A DNA stretch of 64,000 nt, from NCBI GenBank assembly GCA_028554795.2, contig CM068829.1:137461579-137525578 (forward strand). Reading direction: 5' to 3'. The translations under genes and the position numbers were made by a program. Positions 20,047 through 32,165 of this stretch are shown one piece after another. Every line of letters begins with the position of its first letter. Position 1 is the stretch's first letter. The notes beneath the pieces are model-generated. The model had not been told where the DNA came from. It saw only the letters and a program-made list of their open reading frames with translations, and searched no databases. The DNA is from Sinohyriopsis cumingii (Eukaryota > Mollusca > Bivalvia > Unionida > Unionidae).

Positions 20047-20985
20047 GTGGTAGTAACAAAATGTATAATTGCGTATGCGATTATCAGGCAATATCTTGTT
20101 CTGAACAATTTTAATATGCATGATATTTCACTTGTTCTTGGTGTTATCGATGAAAACGAAGATGTCTGCAACAGTTTAGTAAACAAAACACAGTTGTACA
20201 TGATTAGTGGTTCTATATGTGATAGATTTAATTCATACTGTTGGTTAATAAAAAATGAGGTACTGACAGATTAGAAATATAAAAATACAGCTTCGCCTGT
20301 GTATGAAAAATACAGAAATTTTCTTGTTGACCCTGGTAATATTAGAGTTAGTCAATTTCTTGCCATATTTGTTGGCAATACAACTTTTACTGTTGTGTAA
20401 ATTTTATTGTGACAATAAAAGATATAATGACAAAATCAATGACACAGTCGTCAATGACAACAAAAAAGCCAATAATCAATTTCAATCATGTTTCTAGGGA
20501 TATTCCAAAATTTCAGCTTGATGCACTAATGCAGTACTACAAGTCTTATCATAAAAAATTTTGGTGCACAAAAACTATTACAAGTATTACAGTAGGATAC
20601 TTCACTTAATTTCTTATTTACCATTGATACTGACAGGCTCCGGTATAATTTCTAGTGGAGGAACATTAAATCTGTTTTTTTAATAATTATTTCAGGATTT
20701 GGTGTAAGTTTAGCAACTGTGTGTGAAAAATTGAGTCTCGATTTACAGCACACAAAAAAATGCTGAAGAGCAAGCATAACATACAGAAAATTACTTGTTC
20801 AAATACGAACTTGCAAGGAGTCAAATATGACATGGACGATTTAATAGGTGAATTTTTTATAATTGACAATATACTAGCAGATATTTTGCCAATGAGAATT
20901 GGTAAATATGAAATTTTTTATCAGAAAATATATCATGTAGAATGTATTAGTGATTCTCATGAAGATCCTGACATGATTATGTAAC
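20047..20985 (+). pseudogene. Broken ORF cluster, family B, product unknown
   Basis: Legible pieces are 20047-20274 (HDISLVLGVIDENEDVCNSL ...), about 20280-20400 (YRNFLVDPGNIRVSQFLAIF), about 20690-20760 (FGVSLATVCEKLSLDLQ) and 20760-20984 (YDMDDLIGEFFIIDNILADI). They are in changing frames on the plus strand and look like one 250-300-residue gene. No motif allows a family call. Confidence 0.35.
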
Positions 20986-21047
20986 ATAATTTGCATCAAT
21001 TTTATCTGATGGTAAAGATAACAGTCAAGATCCATTAAGTAATATAA

Positions 21048-21339
21048 TCATTGTTTCTTTTTATCAAGTAGAATTTTGATAGCATGATCAAAGACATCTG
21101 TATCAGGCATCCAATCTTCTAGTTTTTCATTATTTATATTTATAGCTGTCCTAAGTAAAACCCAAAATGATTCATCAAAGGTTTGGATAAAATCATGATG
21201 TAAGGCTTATATCAAGCTTACAAGTAGCTGTTTTCATTGACTCAAATTCAACAATTTCCTTCTTAGTTAAATTTAATCCTATCATTTTGATTCAATGATC
21301 GTAAGCTGGTGCTCCCATATATGTTTGCTGAAATTCCAT
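21048..21339 (-). pseudogene. Small broken ORF next to the right terminal repeat
   Basis: ATG at 21339 (MEFQQTYMGAPAYDH), an immediate in-frame stop, then KMIGLNLTKKEIVEFESMK. After further breaks comes FDESFWVLLRTAININNEKL to TGA 21048-21050. It reads inward from the right terminal repeat. Product not recognised. Confidence 0.4.
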
Positions 21340-21392
21340 TCCCTGTAGTAAATTCTATTCTCTAATATAAAATTTTGCCTAAACGTTTAAAA

Positions 21393-21654
21393 TAATCTGA
21401 TTAAACTTTATAAATATTTGATCAGTAGTAAATAGACAGGATGGTTTCTAGATCAGAGACCCTAAAAGTGTCAAAACAAGTACATGTCGCATACACGGTC
21501 ACAAATTTTAGTCATCAGGGTATCTTAAGTTTACATTAACTTTAAGTATATCCTAAGACTATGTCCTACAGGGGTGACCAAAAATTTGACTTTTGTATTT
21601 GTTTGGATGTTTATTAGGGTCTCTGGTGTAGAAACCTCCTACCTATTTACCACT
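21393..21654. repeat. Right terminal inverted repeat, family B
   Basis: Reverse complement of 11742-12006. Outer end reads ...CCTATTTACCACT. Divergence between the two arms (about 10-15 percent by eye) suggests an old insertion. Confidence 0.85.
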
Positions 21655-21666
21655 AAATCCAGCCAT

Positions 21667-21800
21667 GAAGCTTGTTATTACATTCTTGATTGAAGCTTGT
21701 TATTACATTCTTGATTCTTGATTGAAGCTTGTTATTACATTTTTGATTGAAGCTTATTACATTCTTGATTGAAGCTTGTTATTACATTCTTGATTCTACT
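21667..21800. repeat. Minisatellite, about 26 bp x 5
   Basis: Units of the type 'gaagcttgttattacattct' plus 'tgatt', starting 12 bp outside the family B right end. Confidence 0.85.
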
Positions 21801-22609
21801 TAAATTTTGAGCTCTTGTACTGATGTATCTTTTCCAGGAAGCCAAGACCCCAATCCAAGCTAAATGATTCTTTCCTCCGATAAGTAACTGGAGGCCCAGA
21901 TTTGAAGTCTTTTAGTGAAAACAATAATGTTCATTTCACCAGCCATCTAGAATAAGCAATACAATTTTCTACACGGCTATTGTTGTGGCCATACTGGAAG
22001 TCAGATCAACACCATTTTCATTTATAACCAATTCATTATGCTTATTCATTATAACAATCTGTACTCTTTATGTATACCGGTAGGTGCCATCTGCGTGAAA
22101 TGTTGTTATTCATTAAAACAATCTATTCTGTCTATAGAAGCACTATCTGTGGTCAAACATGATAATTTATTCTCTTTGTATATATGTGTTAATGCCTGAG
22201 TGTCTAGTGTGGGTGTTTGTTATATCAAGTAATTCTTAATAGCAGGATTCCATATAGCAAGGCCTTACTGAGACAAAAGTAGACAACTGTAGAGTTATCA
22301 ATGTCAGCTGAGAGCTTTAACCCTTATTACATTCAAACTGAGACAAATATATGTCGTATGTGAGGTGAACAAAATAAAACTATATAGGCAATCAAGATAC
22401 ATATGTAACTATATTCAACCTTCCTTCATAACAAGAGGCAAAAGTGGACCTCAGTTTACTCATCTAGCTAACTGCTTAATGCAAGTTCAGTTGATTGAAC
22501 AAATAGGGGTCAGAAGGCTGTTTTCTATCAAAATTTCTTCCAATGCCAAATGTTAAAAGGTTTATCTATTATTGTGTATTTTTTTCCATTTTTGATGGTA
22601 CATCAGCTT
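21800..22609. other. No gene seen
   Basis: AT-rich single-copy-looking DNA downstream of the host gene's stop codon (host gene is on minus). No supportable ORF. Confidence 0.5.
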
Positions 22610-22792
22610 CACTGGCCCAATACTTCAATGACCTAGATCTGCCATTCCATAATGTGCTGGCAAATGTTGGTCTGTGCAGTTTGTAGGAGTAATCAGAGGA
22701 ACAAACAATACAGACTCTGATCTACAGGCACATAATGAGGATCTATGTTGGTTTGTAGTTGAAACCAACTTAAAACAAGTATGTATGGTATA
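22610..22792. repeat. Hairpin-rich MITE-like repeat, copy 1
   Basis: Contains 'gacctagatctgccattc', 'cacataatgaggatctatg' and an 'aaaacaagtatgtatggtata' -type end (minus the last base). These match a family that recurs eight or more times in the window. Confidence 0.65.
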
Positions 22793-23759
22793 TACAATAG
22801 ATTTTCAAACATAATTACTTATTTAAACAACAACAGATTGCACTGGCAAATATCAAAGTCAAATCTTAAAAGTTAAAAGAATTACTGGTATTACACTTAG
22901 AAATCTTTTAAACTGATCGGGTACTATGTGTGAATTTATCACTAAACAAAAGTGTTAGCCCAGTTGAATGAAAGACAAAACATAATTAATATCAAAGATT
23001 CTTTTCTTGGTCACAATATATACAATAAATTTCTAATGTGTTCATTTTCAATTATATTTGTCACACAAATATTCCTTTATCAAATACAGTGTGATGTGTG
23101 TAGCAAACTTTGATAAACAAAGAAAAGCTGTAATAATGATATCATTCATTAACCCAATTCATTTTTTATTGCATTCTGTCTTGGTACAAGTAACCAATAC
23201 AATAAATATATTATAAAGAATATACATCCACTGTTATGTCAGAACTGATTACAAGCTCATATCAAGAAAAGAAAAGAAAAAGTGAATAATTTATTTACCT
23301 TAATATAGCTAGACCCTGATATTGTGAACTCGCATCTTAGGAAATGTTTTCATTGTATGTAATCACTGTTGTTGACCAAAAGCTGACAAAATCTACATAA
23401 AAATAATTTAAAGCTATGATATATTCCAGATGTTTCATCAAATAATAGCAAAAAATTTAATTTATGAAAGACTTGTAAAAAAAGCTATGTACAAAATGCT
23501 AGCTGTCTCAGGCAATCTTCTTTTTTTCATTATAATGTTTTATTTCATAATCTTCAATATTCTGGACCAAATCCAGCTTTGGAGATTTATTCTTTTTCAG
23601 AGAAGTTCAGAGATACACAATCTGAGAAACAACAATTTGATTAAATTTCTCAGGACTTTGTACAATGCAAGCTATACAGTCAAACTTTTCAAACCCTATT
23701 TATGACTGCAAAATAGCTTAACTAATTCTCTGCAAAACAATCACCTGCAACATTCAAGT
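22793..23759. other. No gene seen
   Basis: AT-rich; the only ORFs are chance-length. Confidence 0.5.
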
Positions 23760-23772
23760 TATTAAAGTGAGA

Positions 23773-24093
23773 AGTGTGTGTGTGTGATTTGGATTTTTAA
23801 CGTAGCTTTTAACAATTTTTCAGTCATATCGCTACGATGTCTGCATTGTGACAATTTATAGTGATGTCTTGCACTGGGGCATCATGCTGCAGACATGTAA
23901 CATGATGTCCCACCCAGTCACATTATCCTGACACCAGGCTGACCAGTCCTAACACTAACCTCTTAATGCTGAGCACCAAGCGAGGCAGCTGTTAGTACCA
24001 TTTGTGTAAGTCTTTGGTAAGACTCCGCCGGGAATCGAACTTTTACCTCCCGCATCCAAGGCGGATGCTCTAACCACTAGGCCACTGGAGCAG
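23773..24093 (-). mobile_element. SINE family 2, copy 1
   Basis: On the minus strand a tRNA-like head (box A TGGCCTAGTGG, box B GTTCGATTCCC) is followed by a body ending in a (TG)n/(AC)n tract. Flanked by a 13-bp duplication 'tattaaagtgaga' at 23760-23772 and 24094-24106. Confidence 0.85.
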
Positions 24094-24339
24094 TATTAAA
24101 GTGAGACAATAATTTACATTAGATTTACTACCTTTTCTGAGTACCGTTCCTCAGCAACAAGGCATTCCTGTTGTATACAAAACATTATCCTTTAGGATTT
24201 TAAGGACCAAATAGCAAAGAAGGAATATTCCAGTAGATTAAATGAGCATAAATTAAAAGGAAGAGTTAGAAACATAAAAATGACAGGCTTCCCATCTTTT
24301 GTACTTAATAATGTGACTAACAGATGTAAACATTCCTCA

Positions 24340-24745
24340 CACCACTCCCTCTCTGGCCAAGATAGATTCCTTTCCCAACCTTCCTCTGGCCAAGATAGAT
24401 TACTCTCCTGACCTCCCTCTTTGGCCAAGATATATTCCTCCCCCTACATCCCTCTGGCTAAGACAGCTTTCTCTGCCCAACTTCCTCCCCCACCACACCC
24501 CCATGGATAAGATAGATTCCTCTCCCTATCCCCCTTTGGTAAAGATAAATTCCTCCTACCACCCCTGTTTGGCCAAGATACATTCCTCTCCAGCACCCCC
24601 CCCCCCTTGGCCTAGATACACTGTCCCCCACCAACCAATATACATTCCTATACCCATCCCCTTAGGCCAAGATAGATTCCCCCCATACACACACTATAGC
24701 CAAGACAGATTTCACTCCCCATACCATTAGACTATGAAAGGTTCC
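24340..24745. repeat. Degenerate CT-rich minisatellite
   Basis: Irregular units built on 'ggccaagatagattcctctc', about 12 copies. Confidence 0.75.
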
Positions 24746-25117
24746 TCTCTCCATGCCCAACACCAAGAAAGAGGAAGAAAGTACTGAGGTAAATCATAAA
24801 TGGCATACATTTGTACACTAAGGTAGCATTTACATGATATCTACTGGATTTTAATTGATCTTTATGTTTCTGTGCATGCCTAGCTTTTAAATAATAACAA
24901 ATGTCTGTGTTCCTTATTAAAGGCTTCAAATTTTATTATGCTGTATAAACATGATAAAAGACAAAATCATCTGCAATACAGTACATTATATAAATATTTC
25001 ACACCACTGATTTAAAAAAATAATTAAACTGACACATTATTACCTGCCCCAAAAAACTGCGTTACACTACCAAAGATTTTAATGAGTGCGCAGTTTGGAG
25101 GTAAACATTATGATGTA
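24746..25117. other. No gene seen
   Basis: AT-rich, no repeat or ORF of note. Confidence 0.5.
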
Positions 25118-25480
25118 CCATACCATATATACTTGCTTATAAGATGAGTCTAACTACAAAATTCACAGACCCAGATCATCCATCACATAATGTGCCAGCA
25201 GATCTGATTCTGTGCAGTTTGTCAGAAGTAACAGTACAACAACAATTTGCAATTTGACTCGACTTAAAATCAATTATATACAGTATATACTTGCTGACAA
25301 GTCAGTCCAACTGCAGCAACAGAGACCCTGGTCTGCTGCTGCATAACATGCTAGCAGATCAGGGTCTATTTTTTTTATTCAACTTATTACTTCTAACAAA
25401 CTGCATGGATCCAAAACTGCCTGCATATTATGTAATGGCAGAACTGGAAACTAGGCAATTGGACCAGACGTGTAAGCAAT
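25118..25480. repeat. Two adjacent MITE-like copies (copies 2 and 3)
   Basis: 'tatatacttgcttataag' at 25125 and 'agtatatacttgctgacaag' at 25279 each start a copy with the internal 'agaccctggtctgctgctgc' / 'agcagatcagggtct' hairpin. Confidence 0.65.
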
Positions 25481-25713
25481 TATACACTGAATATTAAGCA
25501 TTGCTGAATTGTCTATTGCATTAAACAGAAAGCGTCAATCTTTTTTTGTGATATAATCCACACTATGAATATACATGCAAAATTGTTATGCATTTATCTT
25601 TTTTACACTTGACTGTTGTATGATTCCATATTCCCTCGTGTCACTTAAATCAGCTGGAAATGTCTTGTAAAACAAGGAAAGCTCTGTTGGCATTTCCATC
25701 TACAAAACACCTG

Positions 25714-26625
25714 GCATAAGTAAAGCATGCTCACTTCTTGTCTTGACATAAGTTGTTGTTGTTGTTGTTGTGGGGTTTAACGCCATTTTTCAGCACAATA
25801 GGCTATACATGGCGGCCAGTATTAAAGGTGGAGGAAGAACCTGGAAAACCCCGGAAAGAACCACCGACCCACGAGAAGCTACTGACAAGCTTTCTCACAT
25901 GCCCACATTGGCTGAATCTTAGACTCGAACCGCCGCAGACAGAGGTGAGATGGCAGTGATCCGTAACGAAGAGCGCTTTAGACCACTCGGCCACTCGGGG
26001 CCCCTTGACATAAGTAAAGCATGTTCACTTCTTGTCTTTACAAGAGTAAAGCATGTTCACTTCTTGTCTTGACATAAATAAAGCATGCTCACTTCTTGTC
26101 TTTAATTAAGTAAAGCATGCTCACTTCTTGTCTTGACATAAATAAAGCATGTTAACTTCTTGTCTTGGCATAAGTAAAGCATGTTAACTTCTTGTCTTGG
26201 CATAAGAAAAGCATGCTCACCTCTTGTCTTGACATAAATAAAGCATGTTCACTTCTTGTCTTGACATAAATAAAGCATGTTAACTTCTTGTCTTGACATA
26301 AGTAAAGCATGTTAACTTCTTAACTTGGCATAAGTAAAGCATGTTCACTACCTGTCTTGACATAAGTAAAGCATGTTAACTTCTTGTCTTGGCATAAGTA
26401 AAGCATGTTCACTACTTGTCTTGACATAAGTAAAGCATGTTAACTTCTTGTCTTGGCATAAATAAAGCATGCTCACTTATTTTCTTGACATAAGTAAAGA
26501 AGTAAAGAATGTTAACTTCTTGTCTTGACATCAGTCAAGCATGTTCATTTCTTGCCTTGGCATACATAAAGCATGTTAACTTCTGGTCTTGACATAAGTA
26601 AACTATGTTAAATTCTTGTCTCTAT
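25714..26625. repeat. Minisatellite, about 34 bp, interrupted by a SINE
   Basis: About 19 copies of 'cataagtaaagcatgttcac' + 'ttcttgtcttga'. The SINE at 25754-26003 is embedded in it. Lies in the 3' flank of the host gene. Confidence 0.9.
25754..26003 (-). mobile_element. SINE family 1, copy 2
   Basis: Same family as 18991-19244, reversed: (gttgtt) tail, 'ggtttaacgccatttttcag', tRNA-like head ending 'ggccactcggggccc'. Flanked by 'cttgacataagt' at 25742-25753 and 26004-26015, though the duplicated word is also the array unit. Confidence 0.9.
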
Positions 26626-26758
26626 TCACATGAAGTATGTCACAAAATTAGATGTTAAAAGAAATATTAATGTCAATGCGCTGTATAGATCCCTGGGGCA
26701 GTCATATTTTCATAAGAATTCCATCCTATTTTGCACAATGTAATAAAAAATGAAATGT

Positions 26759-26827
26759 TCACTTGGAAAAAAGGCTAAGCTGAATAAGTGGAATAACCTC
26801 AAGTGTTGTAAGATCAGCAAGTACTGC
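26759..26827 (-). CDS. TBC1D19: TBC domain protein (TBC1D19-like), last coding exon
   Basis: Polypyrimidine tract and AG acceptor at 26828-26829. The exon encodes AVLADLTTLEVIPLIQLSLF then SK and TGA (26759-26761). Phase 0 start agrees with the phase 0 end of the exon at 54899-54969. The short hydrophobic C-terminus after the TBC domain fits the family. The intron upstream is about 28 kb. No clear AATAAA was found in the first few hundred bases downstream, where the 34-bp minisatellite begins. Confidence 0.7.
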   Translation of the reverse strand, partial: AVLADLTTLEVIPLIQLSLFSK

Positions 26828-26879
26828 CTGAAAAAGATAATAAAAAAAAGTCTGTGAACAAGAAAGATTAACATACTGT

Positions 26880-27356
26880 ACATACTCACATAACATGCCA
26901 TATATATTCACATATGATATACTGTATGTACTCACATATAACATATTCACATATGACATACCATATATACTCGTATATGACATACCATTGTTATTCACAT
27001 GACAAACCATATATACAAACATATGACATAACATATACATTCACATATGACATGTCATATATACTCACATATGACATACCATATATATTCACATGACATA
27101 CTGTATATACTCACATGCCATACCATATATTCACATATGACATACCATATATACTCACATATGACATACCATATCCACATATATTCACACGGCATACAGT
27201 ATTTACTCACATGACATACCATATATACTCATATATAACATACTGTATATACTCACATATGACAACATATCCACATATATTCACATGGCATACAGTATTT
27301 ACTCACATATAAGATACCATATATACTCACATACAACATACCATATATACTCACAT
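26880..27356. repeat. Minisatellite, about 26 bp
   Basis: Roughly 18 copies of 'catatgacataccatatata' + 'ctca', beginning about 50 bp inside the last intron of the host gene. Confidence 0.9.
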
Positions 27357-27610
27357 ATAAGTAAAATCCAATTACAAACTGCAGAGACCCAGGTTGCCCA
27401 TCACATTATCTACCAGCAGATCTAGGTCTGTGTAGTTTATTAGTTGCAATAAGTAGATTGAACAATGCAGATCCCAATGTGTTGTCACATAATATGATGG
27501 CAGATCAGGGTCTATGTTGTTTGTATTTGGGCTAGACTGATATGCTGCAAGCATGGCAAATCAGGGTCTATGTTGTTTGCATTTGGGCTAGACTGATGTG
27601 CTGCAAGCAT
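27357..27610. repeat. MITE-like repeat, copy 4
   Basis: Contains 'agacccaggttgcccatcac', 'ctaccagcagatctaggtct' and a duplicated 'gcaaatcagggtctatgttg' end. Confidence 0.65.
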
Positions 27611-28313
27611 GTATAGTATGAATAGTTTAATAGACTTTTCTTCAATACTAAATTTACCTTCTTTATAGTCTCAGCTCTTTGACAGAGTCAGAGATCACAG
27701 GTTTGAATTCTGCCATTACAAGTTCCTGGACTTGCTACTATTGTATATCCCTGGGCCATGTACTTTACTTCCACCACCTTAACACTAAATAGTCTTGTGT
27801 GCACTGACATAGTGTTAAACACAATTGACCAATACGGGTCACATTAGTTTTCTCTGTAACCCTCTACAGCTTGTAGCCCAATCAACATCAGACTAAGACG
27901 TCGTTCTTTAGAATTTTTATGCCAACCTTCTGCTTATCCATGTAAACACTATTGTATCCATTTCCATTCCATGTGCTATGTATATCTTTATTGTCTGCTT
28001 AATGTTTGTCCATGAATGTAGATTTTACTTTGAGTTTATGTTCATTTGTGGATAAAATGTTTACACAGATAAATTTTGTCTATCATTTTAAATTGTAATT
28101 ATATTGATATTGATTTTTGAGTTCAGAATATTCTAGAAACAATTTGATGGGATTTTGCAATTAGAAATGACTTGGAAATTCCATAACATTCTATTTCATT
28201 CATATAAATCGAGCCTTTATAAATAAGTATTGATTCCTGTTTCATCCTTGTTTTATGATCAGTCTCTGGAATTAATTTGTAGCTGTATTCAGTTAATTTG
28301 AGAAGAATCATTT

Positions 28314-28975
28314 AAATCATTTATTTTAATTACTGAAGTGCTTGTGAGAGGAATTATTTAAATATTCATTGAAATTACTTAAGTGCTCATGAGATGAACT
28401 ATTTAAATATTCATTGGAATTACTAAAGTGCTCATGAGAGGAATTATTTAAATATTCATTAGAATTACTAAAGTGCTCGTGAGAGGAATTATTTAAATAT
28501 TCATTGGAATTACTAAAGTGCTCGTGAGAGGAACTATTTAAATATTCATTGGAATTACTAAAGTGCTCAAGAAAGGAACTATTGAAATATTCATTGGAAT
28601 TACTAAAGTGATCAGGAGAGGAATTATTTAAATATTCATTGGAATTACTAAAGTGCTCGTGACAGGAACTATTTAAATATTCATTGGAATTACTAAAGTG
28701 CTCATGAGAGGAATTATTTAAATATTCATCGGAATTAGTAAAGTGCTAATGAGAGGAATTATTTAAATATTCATTGGAATTAGTAAAGTGCTAATGAATG
28801 GAATTATTTAAATATTCATTGGAATTACTAAAGTGCTCATGAGAGAAATTATTTAAATATTCATCGGAATTACTAAAGTGCTAATGAGAGGAATTATTTA
28901 AATATTCATCGGATTTACTAAAGTGCTAAGGAGAGGAATTATTTAAATATTCATTGGAAATACTCATATGCTCAT
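28314..28975. repeat. Minisatellite, 45 bp x about 14
   Basis: Unit contains 'gaattatttaaatattcatt' followed by 'ggaattactaaagtgctcat'. Very regular. Confidence 0.95.
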
Positions 28976-29994
28976 TCATTATTGGATTTATGCAAACTAC
29001 TAAATTGTACTATTGAGGACTCATTCAAAGACACTAAAGATTACATCACTGTGGCATATCAGGACAATCAAAACTATTGGAATTTATTTGGAACATTCTA
29101 TACTTTTGGCCTTCGATAGGACACTGGACAGTTAGGATTATTCAGGATTTAATTAACAATACAGTAAAAAGTTTCACTTTGCAAATTAGACAAATAAATT
29201 GCTCTCAATTTTACTTAAATTGTTGGTTTCGCTTTTCTCTGTTACTTTTTTTTAAGACCTAGAATCGTAATACATGTGAACAGTTTGGTTAATGTTAACC
29301 TTGCAATATCTGAGTCCAGGTCACTTGGATGCTTGTTGATTACAGTGAGCTCTGAAGTGCTTTTATTTTTAGGCTAATTATCAGTTTGTGCTTGAAGAAT
29401 AGAGCTGTTTCATAACAGTCTGTCAGTTTCTGACATTTCTTGAAGCAACTGATTAGTAAAATCAGTCATTCCAATGGTATTCACCTCTTTTATAAAACAG
29501 TCTCATCTAGTATCCAAGCATGCATTTGGATGATGCTAGTCAAGATTGCCATGATGTGTTTTGGGTTCCAAATTCATGGCATGGAATTACTGTTAGCCAT
29601 GCCATTCACTTGAGGTGGAAATGGATATGATTGTGTTTGAATGGATATACTGAAGGTTGCTTTAAAAATTCAAAATATTTGAAAGAATTTACTCCTTTTT
29701 ATTCAATTTAAGAAAAATACTGTGCTTTAATTTAGTTCAATGCAGATAGTGTTACCTGCCAGAGAGCATCCAAGAGAAAATTATAATATACAACAATGTC
29801 AAATGTCAAAAAGTGTTCTTCATGTTGCACTGTATCAATGTTACCAGTCTCAAAATTAAGCATGGTCAACATTACAGCTGTATACAAGTGGTAATAAAGC
29901 TGACTACACTTTCCGCCAGGGTAATTCCAAAAGTGATCACCAACATGCCATTCTGAAGTAACCCCAATTTATCTGGCATAATAGATGGACATTA
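28976..29994. other. Intronic, no gene seen
   Basis: Nothing beyond chance ORFs. Confidence 0.5.
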
Positions 29995-30160
29995 TGTTCT
30001 CACTGGTAAGTTAAATCAAACTGCACAGACCCAGATCTGCCATAGTATAATGCACCAGCAGATGTGGGTCTATGCAGTCTATTAGGATTACTTAGCAGAA
30101 CAAACAGCACAGACCCTATGCTGTTGCCAATGGTGTACATGAGTATAAATGGCAAGTACT
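29995..30160. repeat. MITE-like repeat, copy 5
   Basis: 'agacccagatctgccatagt' ... 'caccagcagatgtgggtcta' hairpin, then the start of the second hairpin. Confidence 0.65.
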
Positions 30161-30379
30161 TTTTAGTATCTTACAAGAAAGCCTGCCCTTTCAATACATG
30201 CTTCTTTTATCAGAATGTTGGCTCCAGATTTTGCATGGCATGTGCTTGACAAATTGTATGTGACATTCTAGATGTATTAGGCTACTGTTTTTGCTGTAAC
30301 ACTTCAATTTAAATTAAATTCTAATTTTTATTTTATTTTATTTTAGAAACAAGTCTTACTGATGGCACTAGCTTTAAAT

Positions 30380-31915
30380 CTTTTTGGCCTTTCTTGGTGT
30401 ACAATATTGTGGCCTTTCTTAGTGTGTACAATATTGTGGCCTTTCTTAGAGTACAATATAATGGCCTTTCTTAGTGTACAATATTGTGGCCTTTCTTAGT
30501 GTACAATATAATGGCCTTTCTTAGTGTACAATATTGTGGCCTTTCTTAGTGTACAATATTGTGGTCTTTCTTAGAGTGTACAATATTGTGGCCTTTCTTA
30601 GAGTGTACAATTATTGAGGCCTTTCTTAGAGTGTACAATATTGCGGCCTTTCTTAGTGTACAATATTGTGACCTTTCTTGGTGTAAAATATAATGGCATT
30701 TCTTGGTGTGCAATATTGTGGCCTTTCTTACTGTACAATATTGTGGCCTTTCTTAGTGTACAATATTGTGGCCTTTCTTAGAGTGTACAATATTACGGCC
30801 TTTCTTATTGTACAATTATTGAGGCCTTTCTTAGAGTGTACAATATTGCGGCCTTTCTTAGTGTACAATATTGGGGCCTTTCTTAGAGTGTACAATATTG
30901 TGGCCTTTCTTGGTGTGCAATATTGTGGCCTTTCTTAGTGTACAATATTGTGGCCTTTCTTAGTGTACAATTATTGAGGCCTTTCTTAGAGTGTACAATA
31001 TTGCGGCCTTTCTTAGTGTACAATATTGGGGCCTTTCTTAGAGTGTACAATATTGTGGCCTTTCGTGGTGTGCAATATTGTGGCCTTTCTTAGTGTACAA
31101 TATTGTGGCCTTTCTTAATGTACAATATTGTGGCCTTTCTTAGTGTACAATTATTGAGGCCTTTCTTAGAGTGTACAATATTGCAGCCTTTCTTAGTATA
31201 CAATATTGGGGCCTTTGTTAGTGTACAATATTGGGGCCTTTCTTAGTGTACAATACTGTGATCTTTCTTAGAGTGTACAATATTGTGGTCTTTCTTAGAG
31301 TGTACAATATTGTGGCTTTTCTTGGTGTGCAATATTGTGGCCTTCTTAGTGTACAATATTGTGGCCTTTCTTGGCGTGCAATACTGTGGCCTTTCTTAGT
31401 GTACAATATTGTGGCCTTTCTTAGAGTGTACTATATTGTGGCCTTTCTTAGTGTACAATATTGTGGTCTTTCTTAGAGTGTACAATATTGTGGTCTTTCT
31501 TGGTGTGCAATATTGTGGCCTTTCTTAGTGTACAATATTGTGGCCTTTCTTGGTGTGCAATATTGTGGCCTTTCTTAGTGTACAATATTGTGGCCTTTCT
31601 TAGAGTGTACTATATTGTGGCCTTTCTTGGTGTAAAATATTGTGGCCTTTCTTAGTGTACAATATTGTGGCCTTTCTTAGAGTGTACAATATTGTGGCCT
31701 TTCTTAGTGTACAATATTGTGGCCTTTCTTAGAGTGTACAATATTGTGGCCTTTCTTAGTGTACAATATTGTGGTCTTTCTTAGAGTGTACACTATTGTG
31801 ACCTTTCTTAGTGTACAATATTATGGCCTTTCTTAGTGTACAATATTGTGGCCTTTCTTAGAGTGTACAATATGGTGGCCTTTCTTAGTGTACAATATTA
31901 TGGCCTTTCTTTGAG
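30380..31915. repeat. Minisatellite, 24-27 bp x about 60, 1.5 kb
   Basis: Units 'ggcctttcttagtgtacaat' + 'attgt' and a variant with 'agagtgtacaat' alternate in blocks. Period variation of 2-3 bp marks sub-types that recur together, so the array has higher-order structure. ORFs in it (VYNIVAFLGVQYCGLS-type) are translations of the repeat. Confidence 0.95.
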
Positions 31916-31924
31916 TGTATTGGA

Positions 31925-32165
31925 GCTTTTGAAATTTTTAATAAACCCCAGTACTCATACTGAAATATTTGAGATTGTTAAAAAACCTTAGTTCTCATAC
32001 TGGAATATTTGAAATTGTTAATAAACCCTAGTACACATATTGGAATATTTGAAATTGTTAATAAACCCTAGTACTCATATTGGAATATTTGAAATTGTTA
32101 ATAAACCCTAGTACTCATATTGGAATATTTGAAATTGTTAATAAACCCTAGTTCTGGTAAATTGG
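31925..32165. repeat. Minisatellite, about 40 bp x 6
   Basis: Unit 'gaaattgttaataaacccta' + 'gtactcatattggaatattt', abutting the previous array. Confidence 0.9.

Larger units (their letters stand above)
11742..21654. mobile_element. Second Polinton-type element (family B), about 9.9 kb, decayed
   Basis: Inverted repeats of about 265 bp bound the region (11742-12006 and 21393-21654). Inside are a minus-strand PolB, a plus-strand fibre-like gene and several broken ORFs, with two later insertions (retroelement 12705-15089, SINE 18991-19244). The ends begin AGTAGCAAATAGG and AGTGGTAAATAGG; AG termini fit Polintons. The flanking hexamers (gaaata and aaatcc) do not match, so a target-site duplication is not demonstrated. 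No integrase or packaging ATPase was recognised here. Removing the insertions leaves about 7.3 kb, so the element is probably also deleted. Confidence 0.65.

Noticed and set aside
28314..28975. Regular 45-bp repeats as a CRISPR-like array
   Set aside because: No unique spacers between repeats, and the genome is eukaryotic.
30693..31655. Hydrophobic repeat ORFs that look like membrane proteins
   Set aside because: Translations of the 24-27-bp array; frames shift with each unit variant.
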